From contig OX031070.1 in the NCBI GenBank assembly GCA_943736015.1, positions 41,750,173 to 41,814,172 on the forward strand: DNA of 64,000 nucleotides, in the 5' to 3' direction. Numbering within the stretch: the stretch's first letter is position 1; each line of letters opens with the position of its first letter. Positions 42,170 through 52,879 of the stretch are shown one piece after another. Below the pieces are notes generated by a model. The model was given only the letters and a program-made list of their open reading frames with translations, searched no databases and had not been told where the DNA came from. Position numbers and translations under genes: made by a program. This DNA is from Tridacna crocea. Lineage: Eukaryota > Mollusca > Bivalvia > Cardiida > Cardiidae.

Positions 42170-42392
42170 TTAATTCTTTACCACACAATTCTGACTTTTC
42201 ACGACCCTGAGAAAGAAGCCTTTTGAAAACATCATGGGAAAAGGAGAAAATGCTGGTAACCAGCATTTTCTCCATTTCCCACAATATTTTCTACTCTTCT
42301 CTTCGCAAATTTTCAGTCACTTTTATTTTGTCATCTGCAAACTCTTTCAGTTTGGACCAGTCTAAAATTTTGTTCTTTGGTATAAGAGTTAA
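42170..42392 (+). mobile_element. Family A MITE, complete
   Basis: Core with ATCATGGG on the left and CTCCATTTCCC on the right; both TTAAs. Confidence 0.8.
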
Positions 42393-42835
42393 GTTATATT
42401 CTGGTACATCACGGAGAAATGGGAGTGTAAAAAACAAGTTCAGTGATGGTCATATAGAAGAACTGTTCAATGCATCACCATAACAAATGTATGACTTATA
42501 TGACAGTTCACATCACTTAAATCAGGCACAAGACAGTAATAAATGGATGTACAGAAACTGTAATCAAATCATAAATTGCAAGTCTGGGCCACCTCTCCCA
42601 AGTACAAAATAGAGAATATTTGTTATTTTTGGGGGTGTAAGAACAAAATTTATTTGAGTGAACATGAGAAGTAATATTTTTATGGGTTATACAGCCAAAT
42701 AAAAAATATTACACCCCCCCCCCCCAAATGTCCTGTGTAAAGAAATATTGTTGCATACGGACTAGGTGGATCTTTAGGTCCAAGATCAATGTATACTTGA
42801 CCAACATTGTTAGGCAAAAGTAAATAATATTGTGC
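42393..42835. other. Unrecognised, with one imperfect inverted repeat
   Basis: TTTTTGGGGGTGTAA (42625-42640) is inverted near 42709 as TTACACCCCCCC; the 90-bp span could be a small fold-back element. Confidence 0.35.
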
Positions 42836-43063
42836 TTAACCCATTACCACACGATCCCTACTTTTGATGACCCTGAGAAAGACACCTTTAGAAAACATTG
42901 TGGGAAAAGGAGAAAATGCTGGTAACCAGCATTTTCTCCTTTTCCCACAGTGTTTTCTACATTTCACAAAGCAAATTTCAAATTTTCAGTCACTTTTATT
43001 TTGTCATCTGCAAATGCTTTTGATTTGGACAAGCCTAAAATATTGTTGTTTCGTAATGAATTA
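42836..43063 (+). mobile_element. Family A MITE
   Basis: Left TTAA, perfect core up to CACAGTG; right end decayed to GTAATGAATTA. Confidence 0.85.
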
Positions 43064-43103
43064 GTACTGAAATACTGATAGGTGTAAGGGAGAGAAGTCA
43101 TTG

Positions 43104-43157
43104 TCCACTGGTCAAGATCTGACCACTGTTAAAAGGTCAGTCTTGATTCACTGGACA
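43104..43157. repeat. Imperfect hairpin
   Basis: GTCCACTGGTCAAGATCTGAC pairs with GTCAGTCTTGATTCACTGGAC; possibly related to family C but not to its ends. Confidence 0.45.
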
Positions 43158-43288
43158 AGAAAATAAACAGTCCTTTGTCAATCATTGGTCAAGTCATTTA
43201 TGTGCACCAATATTGTCTGACCAAGTCAGGTGCACCCTTCTCCAAATGATCTCATATTTTAGTGACTCTGATGGCCTGGTAACCAGTA

Positions 43289-43478
43289 TTATACCCCCAC
43301 AAAATGAATTTTTTCGAGCTTATACTGGAATCAGCTTGTCTGTCCGTGTGTCTGTCCATGTGTTGAGTTTGTGTGTCTGTCTGTGTACAAAATACCAGTA
43401 ACCAATAATTGTCTCACTGTTTCTGTCAAAGTGCTGGCAGGTGTATTAAGTCACATTTTGTGACAGCTCTAGTTTCTC
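43289..43478 (+). mobile_element. Short copy of a TATACCCCC...CTGTCCGTGTGTC element
   Basis: Starts TTATACCCCCACAAAATG, has CTGTCTGTCCGTGTGTC and GTGTACAAAAT, ends TGTGACAGCTCTAGTT. The same order recurs at 54963-55490. Confidence 0.6.
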
Positions 43479-43539
43479 CTTTTCATAGCAACAGGATTAA
43501 TTTCTCCCTCGTTTATGCTGATCAGTCGTCCAGTAAGGA

Positions 43540-43770
43540 TTAAGTCTCTTTACAAACAACCCCTGGTTTTCACATCCCTGAGAAAGAAGCCTTCTGAAAA
43601 CATTGTGGGAAAAAGAGAAAATGCTGGTAAAAGCAGCATTTTCTCCTTTTCCCACTATGTTTTCTTCCCTTCCCAAAACAAATTTCAGTTTTTGAGTCAT
43701 GTTCATTTTGTTGTCTGCAAGTTCTTTCAGTTTAGACTAGTCTAAGCTTATGTTGTTTGGTAAAAAGTTA
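43540..43770 (+). mobile_element. Family A MITE
   Basis: Left TTAA; loop expanded to GGTAAAAGCAGC; right end AAAAAGTTA. Confidence 0.8.
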
Positions 43771-43796
43771 TGCAGGAAAATGGCCATGGGCTTGAG

Positions 43797-43915
43797 AAGA
43801 TTATTGTGAATTCCTCAGGTAACAGAAACTCCAGGAAAACATGGACAGATGCACTGGTCAGGATAATGGTGGAAACAGTGTCTAATACCATTAAAGTAAT
43901 CAATCATCAATCAAG
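43797..43915 (+). mobile_element. SINE1 3' fragment
   Basis: AACTCCAGGAAAACATGG ... GGTGGAAACAGTGTC ... ATCAATCATCAATCAA: body end plus ATCA-type tail. Confidence 0.6.
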
Positions 43916-44095
43916 CATTTTCTTTTTGTGTTACTCTAAATTTCTTCAGTTAAGTTCTTCGGCAGTTTCATTGCCCTGAGGGCTAGCCATGGTGTTATAT
44001 AATTGTAGATCATGCTCAGACTGGAAACTGGAACCATGCAGTCCTAAATCATAAAGGCCCCAAAAAGAACTGTGGTATCATGGCTGATGGTCTGA

Positions 44096-44280
44096 GCCCA
44101 TATTCACCAACCATTTTTAAGAACGTTCTTTTGTCTTATTCTTCAGAATTTTCTACATTTGCAAGTAACACAACTTCTGATTGGCTAAACCATTTGGTTT
44201 AGCCAGTCAGAAGTTGTGTTTTAGCAAGCCTTGGAGAATAAGACTAAGAATATTCTACGGAATGGTTGGTGAATATGGGC
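44096..44280. mobile_element. 185-bp fold-back MITE
   Basis: Ends GCCCATATTCACCAACCATTT / AATGGTTGGTGAATATGGGC are inverted. The centre ACACAACTTCTGATTGGC / GCCAGTCAGAAGTTGTGT forms a second palindrome. No TTAA; target duplication not obvious. Confidence 0.75.
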
Positions 44281-44659
44281 ACTGGTCTTGCAGGGGCTTG
44301 ATCACTTGACCTTACGTTCTGGCAAAGCTCACTTAGCTTCAGAATCAGAGTTAGTCCACCTTATCTTTAGGATATACCTCTAAATATTGTGATATGAGGG
44401 AAATTAAACAGCATGTGAGAAAAAAAAAAGGTGGAAAAAAATGTTTATTCTAATGTCCAATAGATCATACATTTCCACTACCACTTTGATTGGACATTGT
44501 ATGGGCAATGTACACATAGTTTATTAGCTTTTCTGATGGACAAATAGACCAAATATTTACTGTTATAAATTAACACTCACAGTGGTGGAACCAAGTTGCT
44601 GTGGGGATCAGTATAGGTTGAGATTAGACTACAGAATAAGGACCCTTCATAAAAGGTCA

Positions 44660-44882
44660 TTAAGCCCTATACCATACAGTTTGACATTTTAGTAATCCAG
44701 ATGACGAAGTCTTAAAAAAAAAGTATTGTGAGAAAGGGGGAAAATACTGGTAACCAGCATCTCCGCCTTCTTCCACCGTGTTTTCTCTCAATCCACATAT
44801 AATTCAGTCAATTTAGTTGCATTTAATTTTTGTCTGCAGACATTGTCAGTTTGGATACATATAAAATTTTGGGTAAGAGTTA
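44660..44882 (+). mobile_element. Family A MITE, decayed
   Basis: TTAA left; core GAAAATACTGGTAACCAGC with a poor outer stem. Confidence 0.6.
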
Positions 44883-45104
44883 GCAGTTACTGAGTGCCTA
44901 AACCAATTTGTATTGCTTTTGTGGCTATTATAGGTCAAGATCAGAATGCACAGAACTTGGACTCTTTCTAAAAATGTAATAGATGCAACACAAGGGCACA
45001 TAGTTACTTATTGCCGAAAGACTTTGCACTATTGTAGATTTACATGGCCAACATTAAACTAGTAGTATGAAAGGCAGTGAAAAAGAAAGTGTAACTTCAT
45101 CAAT

Positions 45105-45251
45105 TTAACCCTTTACCAAACAATCCCTGCTTTATACGACCTTGAGATAGAATTCCTTCGAAATCATTGTGGGAAACAAATTTCACTTTTTGAGTAACAT
45201 TTATTTTGTCTTCTGCAAATGCTTTCAATTTGTCGTTTGGGAAAGAGTTAA
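45105..45251 (+). mobile_element. Family A MITE lacking the palindrome
   Basis: CATTGTGGGAAACAAATTTC: the copy passes from the start of the left arm straight to the right flank. Both TTAAs kept. Confidence 0.75.
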
Positions 45252-45475
45252 TAATTTGAACCAGACACTTCCATGTTTTAATGACCCTTTGGAAAAGGGC
45301 CTTTAAAAATATAGGGAAAAAAAAGAAAATGCAGAGTGACCAGCAATTTCTCTTTTTCCCACGATGTTTTCTGCCTGTCCCAAAACAAATTTCTATTTTT
45401 TGAGTCACTTTAACTTTGTGGTGTGCTAATGCTTTCAATTTGGACCAATCTAAAATGTAGTCTGGTAGGGAATGA
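45252..45475 (+). mobile_element. Family A MITE, decayed, plus a following half-copy
   Basis: Core AAAAGAAAATGCAGAGTGACC; right arm good. A minus half-copy (45480-45575) follows. Confidence 0.6.
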
Positions 45476-45860
45476 AGTGTAAGTGAAATGATTATTTTTT
45501 TGTTTGAAAGGGTAGAAAACATTGTGAAAAAAGGAGAAAATGCTGGTTTCTAGCATATTGCAGGGTCATTAGGAATAGCTTGCACAGTAATCGATGAAAA
45601 GACTGATGCTTCCACAAATTCTCCCTTCTAGTAGCGTGAATATTCTTGCATGAGGAAACATGTTTCGGATCAACAATAGAGTTTTTACCCCCAATGTAGG
45701 CCTCTTTTAGTCTAAGAGAACACAGGAAGGGGGCTTAAGTTTTCACAAACATTTTAATATTTACATATTTATTCAATATAAAAAGCAAACAGTTACATCA
45801 CAAAAGCAGCATTCGATTTTCGTATTTACAGGTGTTTGCTTGCGATCAACAGTAGGGGAA

Positions 45861-46093
45861 TTAACTCTTTACTACGCAATCCTGACTTATAAAGACCTTG
45901 AGAAAGTAGCCTTTGGAAAACATTGTGGGAAAAGGAGAAAATGCTGGTAACCAGCATTTTCTCCTTTTCTCACAATGTTTTCTACCCTTCCCAAAGCAAA
46001 TTTTTTATTCTTTAGCCGTAAGCTAGTTTGTCTCTGCAACTGCTTTCAAGAAGTCTGACAAGTTTGAAATGTTGTTGTGAGGTAAAGAGTTAA
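45861..46093 (+). mobile_element. Family A MITE, complete
   Basis: Both TTAAs; nearly perfect core. Confidence 0.85.
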
Positions 46094-46437
46094 AAGGGAG
46101 GTGGCTCTAACCTACTATTTCATGTTCGTATTAAAAGTTCCATTTTTAGTCTTTAGACCTCAGAGTTGACGTTGAGAAGGTGCTGGATCTACATTCATTT
46201 TTTTTTCCAACTCAGCTTCGCCTGATAATATTATTATCATTCAACAGACTGTATTTTTAAAGCATTGTGGCAAAACACGAAATATTGTGGCAAAAAGAGA
46301 AATTATTTGCTCAATCTACTATAATTTGTCTACTTTTATTCATGTACTGGATTTAGATTCATGGGGCACAAAAATCTCTTACCAGGTTGTGGTGTCTTCT
46401 AAAGACTGTGTGCTGCAAAGTTTTGACAGGAGTTAAA
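46094..46437. other. No clear feature
   Basis: Two imperfect ATTGTGGCAAAA repeats near 46265-46300 may be family B core remnants. Confidence 0.3.
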
Positions 46438-46706
46438 GTCGAACTCTTTACCAGTGGACAGAATTTTGGGCTGGTCAAAAGTGAAAATTTTGTAATTTGT
46501 TAAAAGTGGCTCAAAGGATGGGGTTTGACTTGGTAACAGAAAATATTGTGGGAAAAAGACAAAATTCTTGTTACCAGCATTTTTTGATGTCCTAAAATGT
46601 TTTCTACTTTTTCAAAGACAAACCTGATCATTGTAGCCATATGGAACTTGTCATCTGCAACTGCTTCAATTTGGAGAAGTTTCTAAATCTGTTACCTGGT
46701 AAAGAT
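46438..46706. mobile_element. Family A derivative with two right-type arms
   Basis: GAATTTTGGGCTGGTCAAAAG (inverted right arm) and CTGCAACTGCTTCAATTTGG (right arm) flank a decayed core. Confidence 0.5.
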
Positions 46707-47254
46707 AGATATAGGAGTTTGCCATGGACTTCTTTACTGGCAAAACTTAGTAGCCTATACCGGTTTGACTAACTTGTACTTGTTATTCTAGTTTTTTTTT
46801 TTTACGATCAAACAGCGGCAATAATTGCTGTCACTTGTGGTGACGAGAGAAGGAGCATAAGCGGTGAACTGCATCATCTTTTCACGAGCCTTGTCCGTCA
46901 CCTTGGACCTAATTATTACAGCCCTTTTTATTCATCCTTTGTGATAGATTCATACTGTGTCTATATAAATACATCTAGTGACTCTAATTGGGACGGTTTT
47001 TATTTGACAATATTTCGATTTTTGTCCCTACTTTGCGTGGACCTTTCTTTGTACTGCTATTCATCCCATAGTTCATACTTGAACATATGTTTGCTCAAGG
47101 TAGTGCTTGTTCAGGGAGTTATACAAAGTGAAAATTATTGAATTAGACTTGTGATTAACAGTGAAGAGAGTGGTAGTTGTTGTTGTCCCAATAGTGTTTT
47201 ACGATTCATAAACATTGTATAAAGATGGAGAATGTTTATTATGTCTATCCGCAG
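46707..47254. other. Non-repetitive intron sequence upstream of the microexon
   Basis: One of the longer stretches free of family A. Contains a poly(T) run then ATCAAACAGCGGCAATAATTG, with more G and C than usual. May hold splicing control sequence for the 42-bp exon (inference). Confidence 0.4.
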
Positions 47255-47296
47255 GTGGATCCTAAAGTTGCATTTCCAAGAAAAGCACAGCCAAAG
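47255..47296 (+). CDS. msi: 42-bp coding microexon, RRM1-RRM2 linker of the Musashi-like protein
   Basis: The acceptor CTATCCGCAG precedes 14 codons reading VDPKVAFPRKAQPK, followed by the donor GTGAGT. The frame is phase 0 on both sides and joins directly to the end of the exon at 39877-39961. DPKVAFPR-AQPK is the characteristic Musashi sequence at the end of RRM1 and start of the linker to RRM2; DAZAP1 and hnRNP A/B proteins differ here. The exon is very short and sits between a non-repetitive stretch (46707-47254) and a family A copy that begins 66 bp after the donor. The next expected exon (start of RRM2) was not seen before the end of the window, so the downstream intron exceeds 16.7 kb. 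Confidence 0.8.
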
Positions 47297-47361
47297 GTGA
47301 GTACATGTTTAAATGTATTTCCAATAGTTCCATTTTTAAGTCATAACCCCTCTGAAACTTC

Positions 47362-47590
47362 TTAACTCACTACCAAATGACAATATTTTAGACTGGTCCA
47401 AATTGAAAGCATTTGCAAATGACAAAATAAAAGTGACTGAAAATTTGAAATTTGTTTTCTGAAGGGTAGAAAACATTGTGGGAAAAGGAGAAAATGCTGG
47501 TTACCAGCATTTTCTCCTTTTCCCACAGTGTTTTCTAAAGGCTTCTTTCTCAGGAGCGTCAAAAGTAGGGATTGTCTGGTAATGGATTAA
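47362..47590 (-). mobile_element. Family A MITE, complete
   Basis: Perfect core apart from CACAGTG; both TTAAs. Confidence 0.85.
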
Positions 47591-47850
47591 GCCCCCTTTT
47601 TCCAGAGCATGGCTCATAAAGATTTGGCTTATGAACTCCACTTTGAATATACAGTCCACCCAAGCCCGGTTAGGTCTCATGTTATATGCATGGTTAAAAG
47701 TGGATGGCATATGTCCAAGATAGGTCTGTGTGTTTTGTGCAGTCTGATCCTGATCTGTGCCATATGCAATTGCTCATTAAATGCCTAAGTTACTCAAAGG
47801 GTTGAGTGATGATAGGATTAAGATACAGATTAAGATACATATATGTGTGT

Positions 47851-48043
47851 CAGAGCTCCAGATAGAGGGAGTGATTTTGATTTAAAAATCAAAAATATCA
47901 ATCATTCTCCACTAAATCCTATGTTGTGGGTGCTCATTAGAATTGTCTCATCGAGACAATTCTAATGAGTACCCACTTACATGGGGTTTGGAGGAGAAAT
48001 AATGGATTTAGAATACCATCACTCCTTCTTATCTGGAGCTCTG
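47851..48043. mobile_element. Family D fold-back element, best copy
   Basis: CAGAGCTCCAGATAGAGGGA / CTTCTTATCTGGAGCTCTG. Central palindrome GTGCTCATTAGAATTGTCTC / ACAATTCTAATGAGTACC. Flanks TATGTGTG and TATGTGAT could be an imperfect 8-bp duplication, which with CAGAG ends would fit hAT (weak). Confidence 0.75.
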
Positions 48044-48304
48044 TATGTGATGACAAATTGATTTCATTATTTCTATGGGCAAGAAGTCCTTTTGTCACAC
48101 CTTTATACATGATAATAATGTTCAATATGTTGGAGATGATTTACTGGAGTGCTTTGTTCATCTTGCACTGTCTTTTCAGTCTGATATTGATCTATGTTAT
48201 ATGAAATAGCAACTGTGGTTGTGACAGGAGCAATTTTAGATTTGAAGAGAACCTAAAAAATACTGAGATTCTGAGTATTTTTTTTGTCAGTGTTTTCAAC
48301 TCAT

Positions 48305-48655
48305 TGCACTCTTTACCACACAGCAAAAATGAATGAATATACTGTATGTCCAATCCCACTGCATTTGCAGATGACAAATTAACTGTTGCTCTAAGTTGGA
48401 AATTGTCTGTAATAGGTTAGAAAGCATAGCTAAAAAGAAGTTTCTCCTGCTCCAGTAATGTTTTCAGAAGCCGTCTTCTTCTAGGTTGTTAAAACTCTGG
48501 ATATCAAGCTGGTATCCAGTGTCTTCTCCTTTTCCCATGATGTTTTTCTTCTATATCAAAAACAGAAATCCCCGTTTGAGTTACATTTCCTATGTTGTCT
48601 GCACATGCTTCTAATTTGATATGATGTCCAAAATTTTGTTTGGTGTTAAAGGGTT
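48305..48655. mobile_element. Decayed family A copies
   Basis: Minus remnant to 48505 and plus right half with GTTGTCTGCACATGCTTC to 48655. Confidence 0.5.
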
Positions 48656-48972
48656 CGGATTACCTCTCTTGTTGTCTGTACAATCAGTACAATTTTTTTT
48701 GTCCTACACACATTTTGCAATTAGCATTATGTGATGTCATTATGTGATGTCACATTTTGCACTTTATTTGGAAAAGTTGTGTTATATCCATATAGTTACC
48801 ACATTATACATTTATAGTTTTGCATATTCTGACCTATGACTCATGAAATATTGTTATGTGATAAAAGAAATCTGGCATTTGTTGGCCTTTGAGGTAAATT
48901 TTCATTTAACATGCCCGCAAAAATGTTATTAAACTCACTGGAGGCTTGCATAATATCATTTTCCTGGACTCT
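48656..48972. other. No recognised feature
   Basis: Contains a small ATTATGTGATGTC tandem duplication (48725-48752). Confidence 0.35.
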
Positions 48973-49201
48973 TTAACGCTTTACCACACAATCCCGACTT
49001 TTAACGACCCTAAGAAAGAAGCCTTTTGAAAACACTGTGGGAAAAGGAGAAAATGCTGGTAACCAGCATTTTCTCCTTTTCCCGCAGTGTTTTCTACCGT
49101 TCCCAAACCAAATTTTAATTTTTCAGTCACCTGTATATTGTTGTCTGCAAATGCTTTCAATTTCAACCAGTCTAAAATTTTCTCGTGTGGTAAAGTGTTA
49201 A
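48973..49201 (+). mobile_element. Family A MITE, complete
   Basis: CACTGTG / GCAGTG outer variant; both TTAAs. Confidence 0.85.
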
Positions 49202-49663
49202 ATAAAATTCTATCTCAAATGTAACGGCATATTAGATCCTATGTATCTCGGGCTGTTTTTCCACAAATTGTCGTAAGGTAGTCTCGTCAGCTGTCGTGAG
49301 TAATGCAAAGATCTTTATATGAAGAAAAGGAAGGGGTTGACTGACTGTTCAGGTGTGTTGATAGACATATGTTTTAGAAGCTTGTCATAAATACGTATAA
49401 TGAACTTGGATAGATCATGAACATGTACACAAGAATGATAGATGGCCCTTTCTGGTAATATATCCAATTTGTTCAGACAATTGTTGTATAAGTCATCGTA
49501 TAGTTGGTGTTTATGTATCGATAATAGAGGAAAACTTTAGAGGCAAAATACCTGGGACATCATTTTGATACAAGCATTTGTATGATCTGATTGAAAATTT
49601 GACAGTGTTGCCCCGTGTAAGCATACGACTTAGTATTGCAGTGACATGAGATAGAAAAGTTAT
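49202..49663. other. No recognised feature
   Basis: Repeat-free by eye; no exon borders with a recognisable protein. Confidence 0.35.
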
Positions 49664-49891
49664 TTAACCCTTTACCACGCAATCCCTACTTTTGACAACC
49701 CTGAGAAAGAAGCCTCTTGAAAACATGGTGGAAAAAGGAGAAAATGCTGGTAACAAGCATTTTCTTCTTTACCCAAAATGTTTTCTTTTGTTCCAGAAAC
49801 AAAGTTCAATTTATCAGTTGCATTTATTTTGTCGTCTGCAATTGCTTTCAATTTGGACTAGTCCGAAAGTTGTCGTTTGGTAAAGGATTAA
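49664..49891 (+). mobile_element. Family A MITE, complete
   Basis: Core with GGTAACAAGC and CTTCTTTACCC; both TTAAs. Confidence 0.8.
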
Positions 49892-50002
49892 GACCATGTG
49901 GGAAGATGAGAAAATGCTGGTCATAGCACTTTCTCCTTTTCCAACAGTGTTTTCTTTTTGTTCAGGCTTGATAAAACTCGGGTTTGTGTGGTAAAGAGTT
50001 AA
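49892..50002 (-). mobile_element. Family A MITE, left-truncated
   Basis: Starts in the core (CCATGTGGGAAGATGAG) and ends GTGTGGTAAAGAGTTAA. Confidence 0.65.
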
Positions 50003-50558
50003 AAAGAAGCTCAAGTAAGAAGTAAATATCTTATGTTATAACAAAGATATAAAAAAAAGTCGACGTTTTTGCACAATCATGCAGAAGCTGACGCATATGA
50101 TGATGACGGGGCAACAGTGACACAGTATCGGTACCTTGAGGTTTTCTTGGAAGACTGTCAGCCGAAAAATGGCTTTATGCTGGATAAAAAAAAATATGAA
50201 GTTTTCTGTTGGTGGCTAGGTATATGTAGATGAAATTGAAAAACTGAAAGAAAATTAAATGAATTCTGTGTGCATAATCGTGTGAAAAGCACAGCATCTA
50301 CATATAAAGAGGTATTGAAATGGAGTTGCCAAAACCTTTACAATTGAGTTGAATAGGTCTTTCAACTGGGTTTTTAAGTCTGAAGTTTTTCGTGTGAAAA
50401 TTTGTAGTATACATTCTTCGCGGCTAAGTTTTGAAATTTATGCAATTGAAATTAATGTGCATCTTAATATTTTGATAAACTGATGTTTATAGTGTATGAG
50501 ATCTGTATGGTAACTCTTCACCAATTAAAAAAGAATTAACCAGTGTCCTGCTAAATAA
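50003..50558. other. No recognised feature
   Basis: Longest block after 49202 free of family A cores. No frame or motif recognised. Confidence 0.35.
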
Positions 50559-51012
50559 TTAACTCTTTACCACACAGTCCCGACTTTTAACGACCCTGAG
50601 AAAGAAGCCTTTTGAAAACACTGTGGGAAAAGGAGAAAATGCTGGTAACCAGCATTTTCTCCTTTGCCCACCATGTTTTCTACCCTTCCCAAGCCAAATT
50701 TTCCCTTTTCAGTCACCTTTATTTTGTCGTCTGCAAATGCTTTTAACCCTTTACTCCATAGATACTCATTTCTACGCATTGCTTGTATGAGCCTTTGGAA
50801 GACATTGTGGCAAAAGGTGAAATTGCTTGTGACGAGCAATTTCACCTTTTGTCACACTGTTTTCTATGCTATCAAAAGGTGCCATATACACATAAGAAAT
50901 GACTTCATCCTTGCTGTTATTTAGGTTCAATTAGAGATACCAAAGAAATGCCCTATGGGGTAAAGGGTTAAATTGGATTAGCCCAAAATTTTCTCGTGTG
51001 GTAAAGAGTTGA
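50559..51012 (+). mobile_element. Family A MITE interrupted by family B
   Basis: CTGCAAATGCTT-TTAA-[B]-TTAA-ATTGGATTAGCCC: the right arm resumes after the insert. Right TTAA decayed to TTGA. Confidence 0.85.
50743..50971 (+). mobile_element. Family B MITE nested in family A
   Basis: Complete. Core GTGGCAAAAGGTGAAATTGC / GCAATTTCACCTTTTGTCAC. Inserted at the same host position as the copy at 37795. Confidence 0.9.
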
Positions 51013-51033
51013 AACTAAATTTTCAATTCAGCA

Positions 51034-51248
51034 TTAACCCTTTACCAAACAATCCTGACAACAAAATTTTAGATGAGGCCAAATTGAAAGCATTTGCTGG
51101 CAACAATTTGAACATGTCTCAATTTATGAAATTTGTCCCTGAGAGGTTAGAAAATATTGCGGGAAAAGGAGAAAATGCAGATTACTTTTCTAAAGGCTTT
51201 TTCTTGACCTAGGTTGTTAATATTCTGGATTGTGTGGTAAAGGATTAA
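51034..51248 (-). mobile_element. Family A MITE, palindrome half lost
   Basis: GGAGAAAATGCAGATTAC then CTAAAGGC; both TTAAs. Confidence 0.75.
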
Positions 51249-51593
51249 AGACAAATGAAAGCAATTTCCATTGTATTTCTTAATGGTTTTTGCCTTTCTT
51301 GAAGTGGACATTCCAAAAAAAGTGATGGAAAATACTTCTAAAAACCTTGTTTACATATTTATCCTGTATTTTACGCTGCATTAAAGTTTCCCTCCTTTTT
51401 TCTCTCTGGCAAAAATCTACTTTATCAATTTCAAAGGTAGTAACCTTTTTAGCAAAACCTAATGAACCAAAATACATCTGTTTTTGTAATTTTTTTCTCT
51501 CTCCCATGTTTTCACCAATTTCTTGGCTAGGAGAGTGGTACAATTTAGACATTACCTCATGAAAGAATTTTGCTGTAGACAAATGTAAAAATA
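51249..51593. other. Unrecognised stretch with a 100-codon minus frame
   Basis: The frame 51582-51280 (minus) is lysine-rich with no motif I recognise and no splice or promoter support; probably chance. Confidence 0.25.
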
Positions 51594-51780
51594 TCCTTTA
51601 CCACACGATCCCGACTTTTAATGACCCTGAGAAAGAAGCCTCTTGAAAACTATGTGGGAAAAGGAAAAAATGCTGGTAACCAAAGATAAGGTCTATCATT
51701 AAAGCTCCCTCTAAATTGTCGTCTGCAAATGGTTTGAGTTTGGACAAGTCTAAAATTTTGTTGTGTCGGAAAGAGTTTAA
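51594..51780 (+). mobile_element. Family A MITE, right palindrome arm deleted
   Basis: GCTGGTAACCAAAGATAAGG; left TTAA lost. Confidence 0.7.
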
Positions 51781-52006
51781 ATTTGTACCTAATAGCAAGA
51801 ATTTTGATTTGTCCTAATTGAAAGCTGTTGCAGATGAAAAAATTAAATGTGGTTAAAGTGATGAAACTTGTGACTGAAAGGACAGAGAACATTGTGGGAA
51901 ATGGAGAAAATGCTGGTTACCAGCATTTTCTCCATTTCCCACAATATTTTCAAAAGGATGAAATTTCAGGGTTGTAAAAACCAGGGATTGTTTGGTAAAG
52001 GGTTAA
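51777..52006 (-). mobile_element. Family A MITE with symmetric core change
   Basis: GGGAAATGGAG in one arm and CTCCATTTCCC in the other: the same A-to-T change on both sides of one copy. Confidence 0.8.
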
Positions 52007-52181
52007 GTTCACACATAGATAGACTGCAGCACTGACCAGTTGCACAAATGGATAGTTGCACTGGCTGCCATGAATAGGGTAACAGAGATACGGCTTAGAT
52101 CATGTAACTATCAGACAAACTGAGATGTAGATACATCATTGTGACCCTTGATATAGAGCAAGTACAAGAGCAAGTACACTT

Positions 52182-52507
52182 GTAATTCTTATTGGCATTT
52201 TCGGTGGTAATTCTGAATGGCATTTTTGGTGGTAATTCTGAATAACATTTTTGGTGGTAATTCTGATTGGCATTTTTGGTGGTAATTCTGATTGGCATTT
52301 TTGGTGGTAACTCTGGTTGGGGTTTTTGGTGGTAACTCTGGTTGGCGTTTTTGGTGGTAACTCTGATTGGCGTTTTCGGCGGTAATTCTGATTGGCATTT
52401 TCGGCGGTAATTCTGATTGGCATTTTCGGCTGTAATTGCGATTGGCATTGTTTACAGTAATTCTGATTGGTGTTTTCGGTGGTAATTCTGATTGGCGTTT
52501 TTGGTGG
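52182..52507. repeat. 25-bp minisatellite, about 13 units
   Basis: Unit GGTGGTAATTCTGATTGGCA + TTTTT or TTTTC. Sub-variants cluster (GGTAACTCTGG types in the middle, CGGCGG types later), a sign of local duplications. A small SINE1-like fragment (52030-52085) precedes it. Minus-strand frames (PIRITTKNANQNYHQ) are repeat artefacts. Confidence 0.9.
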
Positions 52508-52644
52508 CTACGTGATTTTGTGCAAGTCCATCAAACCCTGACATATTGCTTCAGAAAATAGAAACTCTTGTAATTATCTGAAGAGCAACAGAACAAAAAC
52601 ACTTAAGGAGACGGGACAAAGCACCATTCAAACCTTGGTCTATC

Positions 52645-52879
52645 TTAACCCTTAATCACAAAATCCCAACTTTTAATACCCCTGTGAAAGAAGCCTTTTG
52701 AAAACATTGTGGGAAAAGGAGAAAATGCTGGTAACCAGCATTTTTTCCTTTTCCCACAATGTTTTCTTCCCATCCTAAAACAAATTACCACATATTTTCT
52801 TTAGTTACATTCATTTTGTTGTCAGCAAATGCTTTCATTTTGGATCAGTCTAAAATTTTGCCGTTTGGTAAAGAGTTAA
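52645..52879 (+). mobile_element. Family A MITE, complete
   Basis: Both TTAAs; core with one C-to-T (CATTTTTTCC). Confidence 0.85.

Noticed and set aside
51280-51582. 100-codon minus frame
   Set aside because: Lysine-rich translation of T-rich DNA; no motif, no start context, no neighbour evidence.
52095-52448. Up to 117-codon minus frame rich in PIRITTKNANQNYHQK
   Set aside because: Translation of a 25-bp minisatellite in three frames; not a coding repeat protein.
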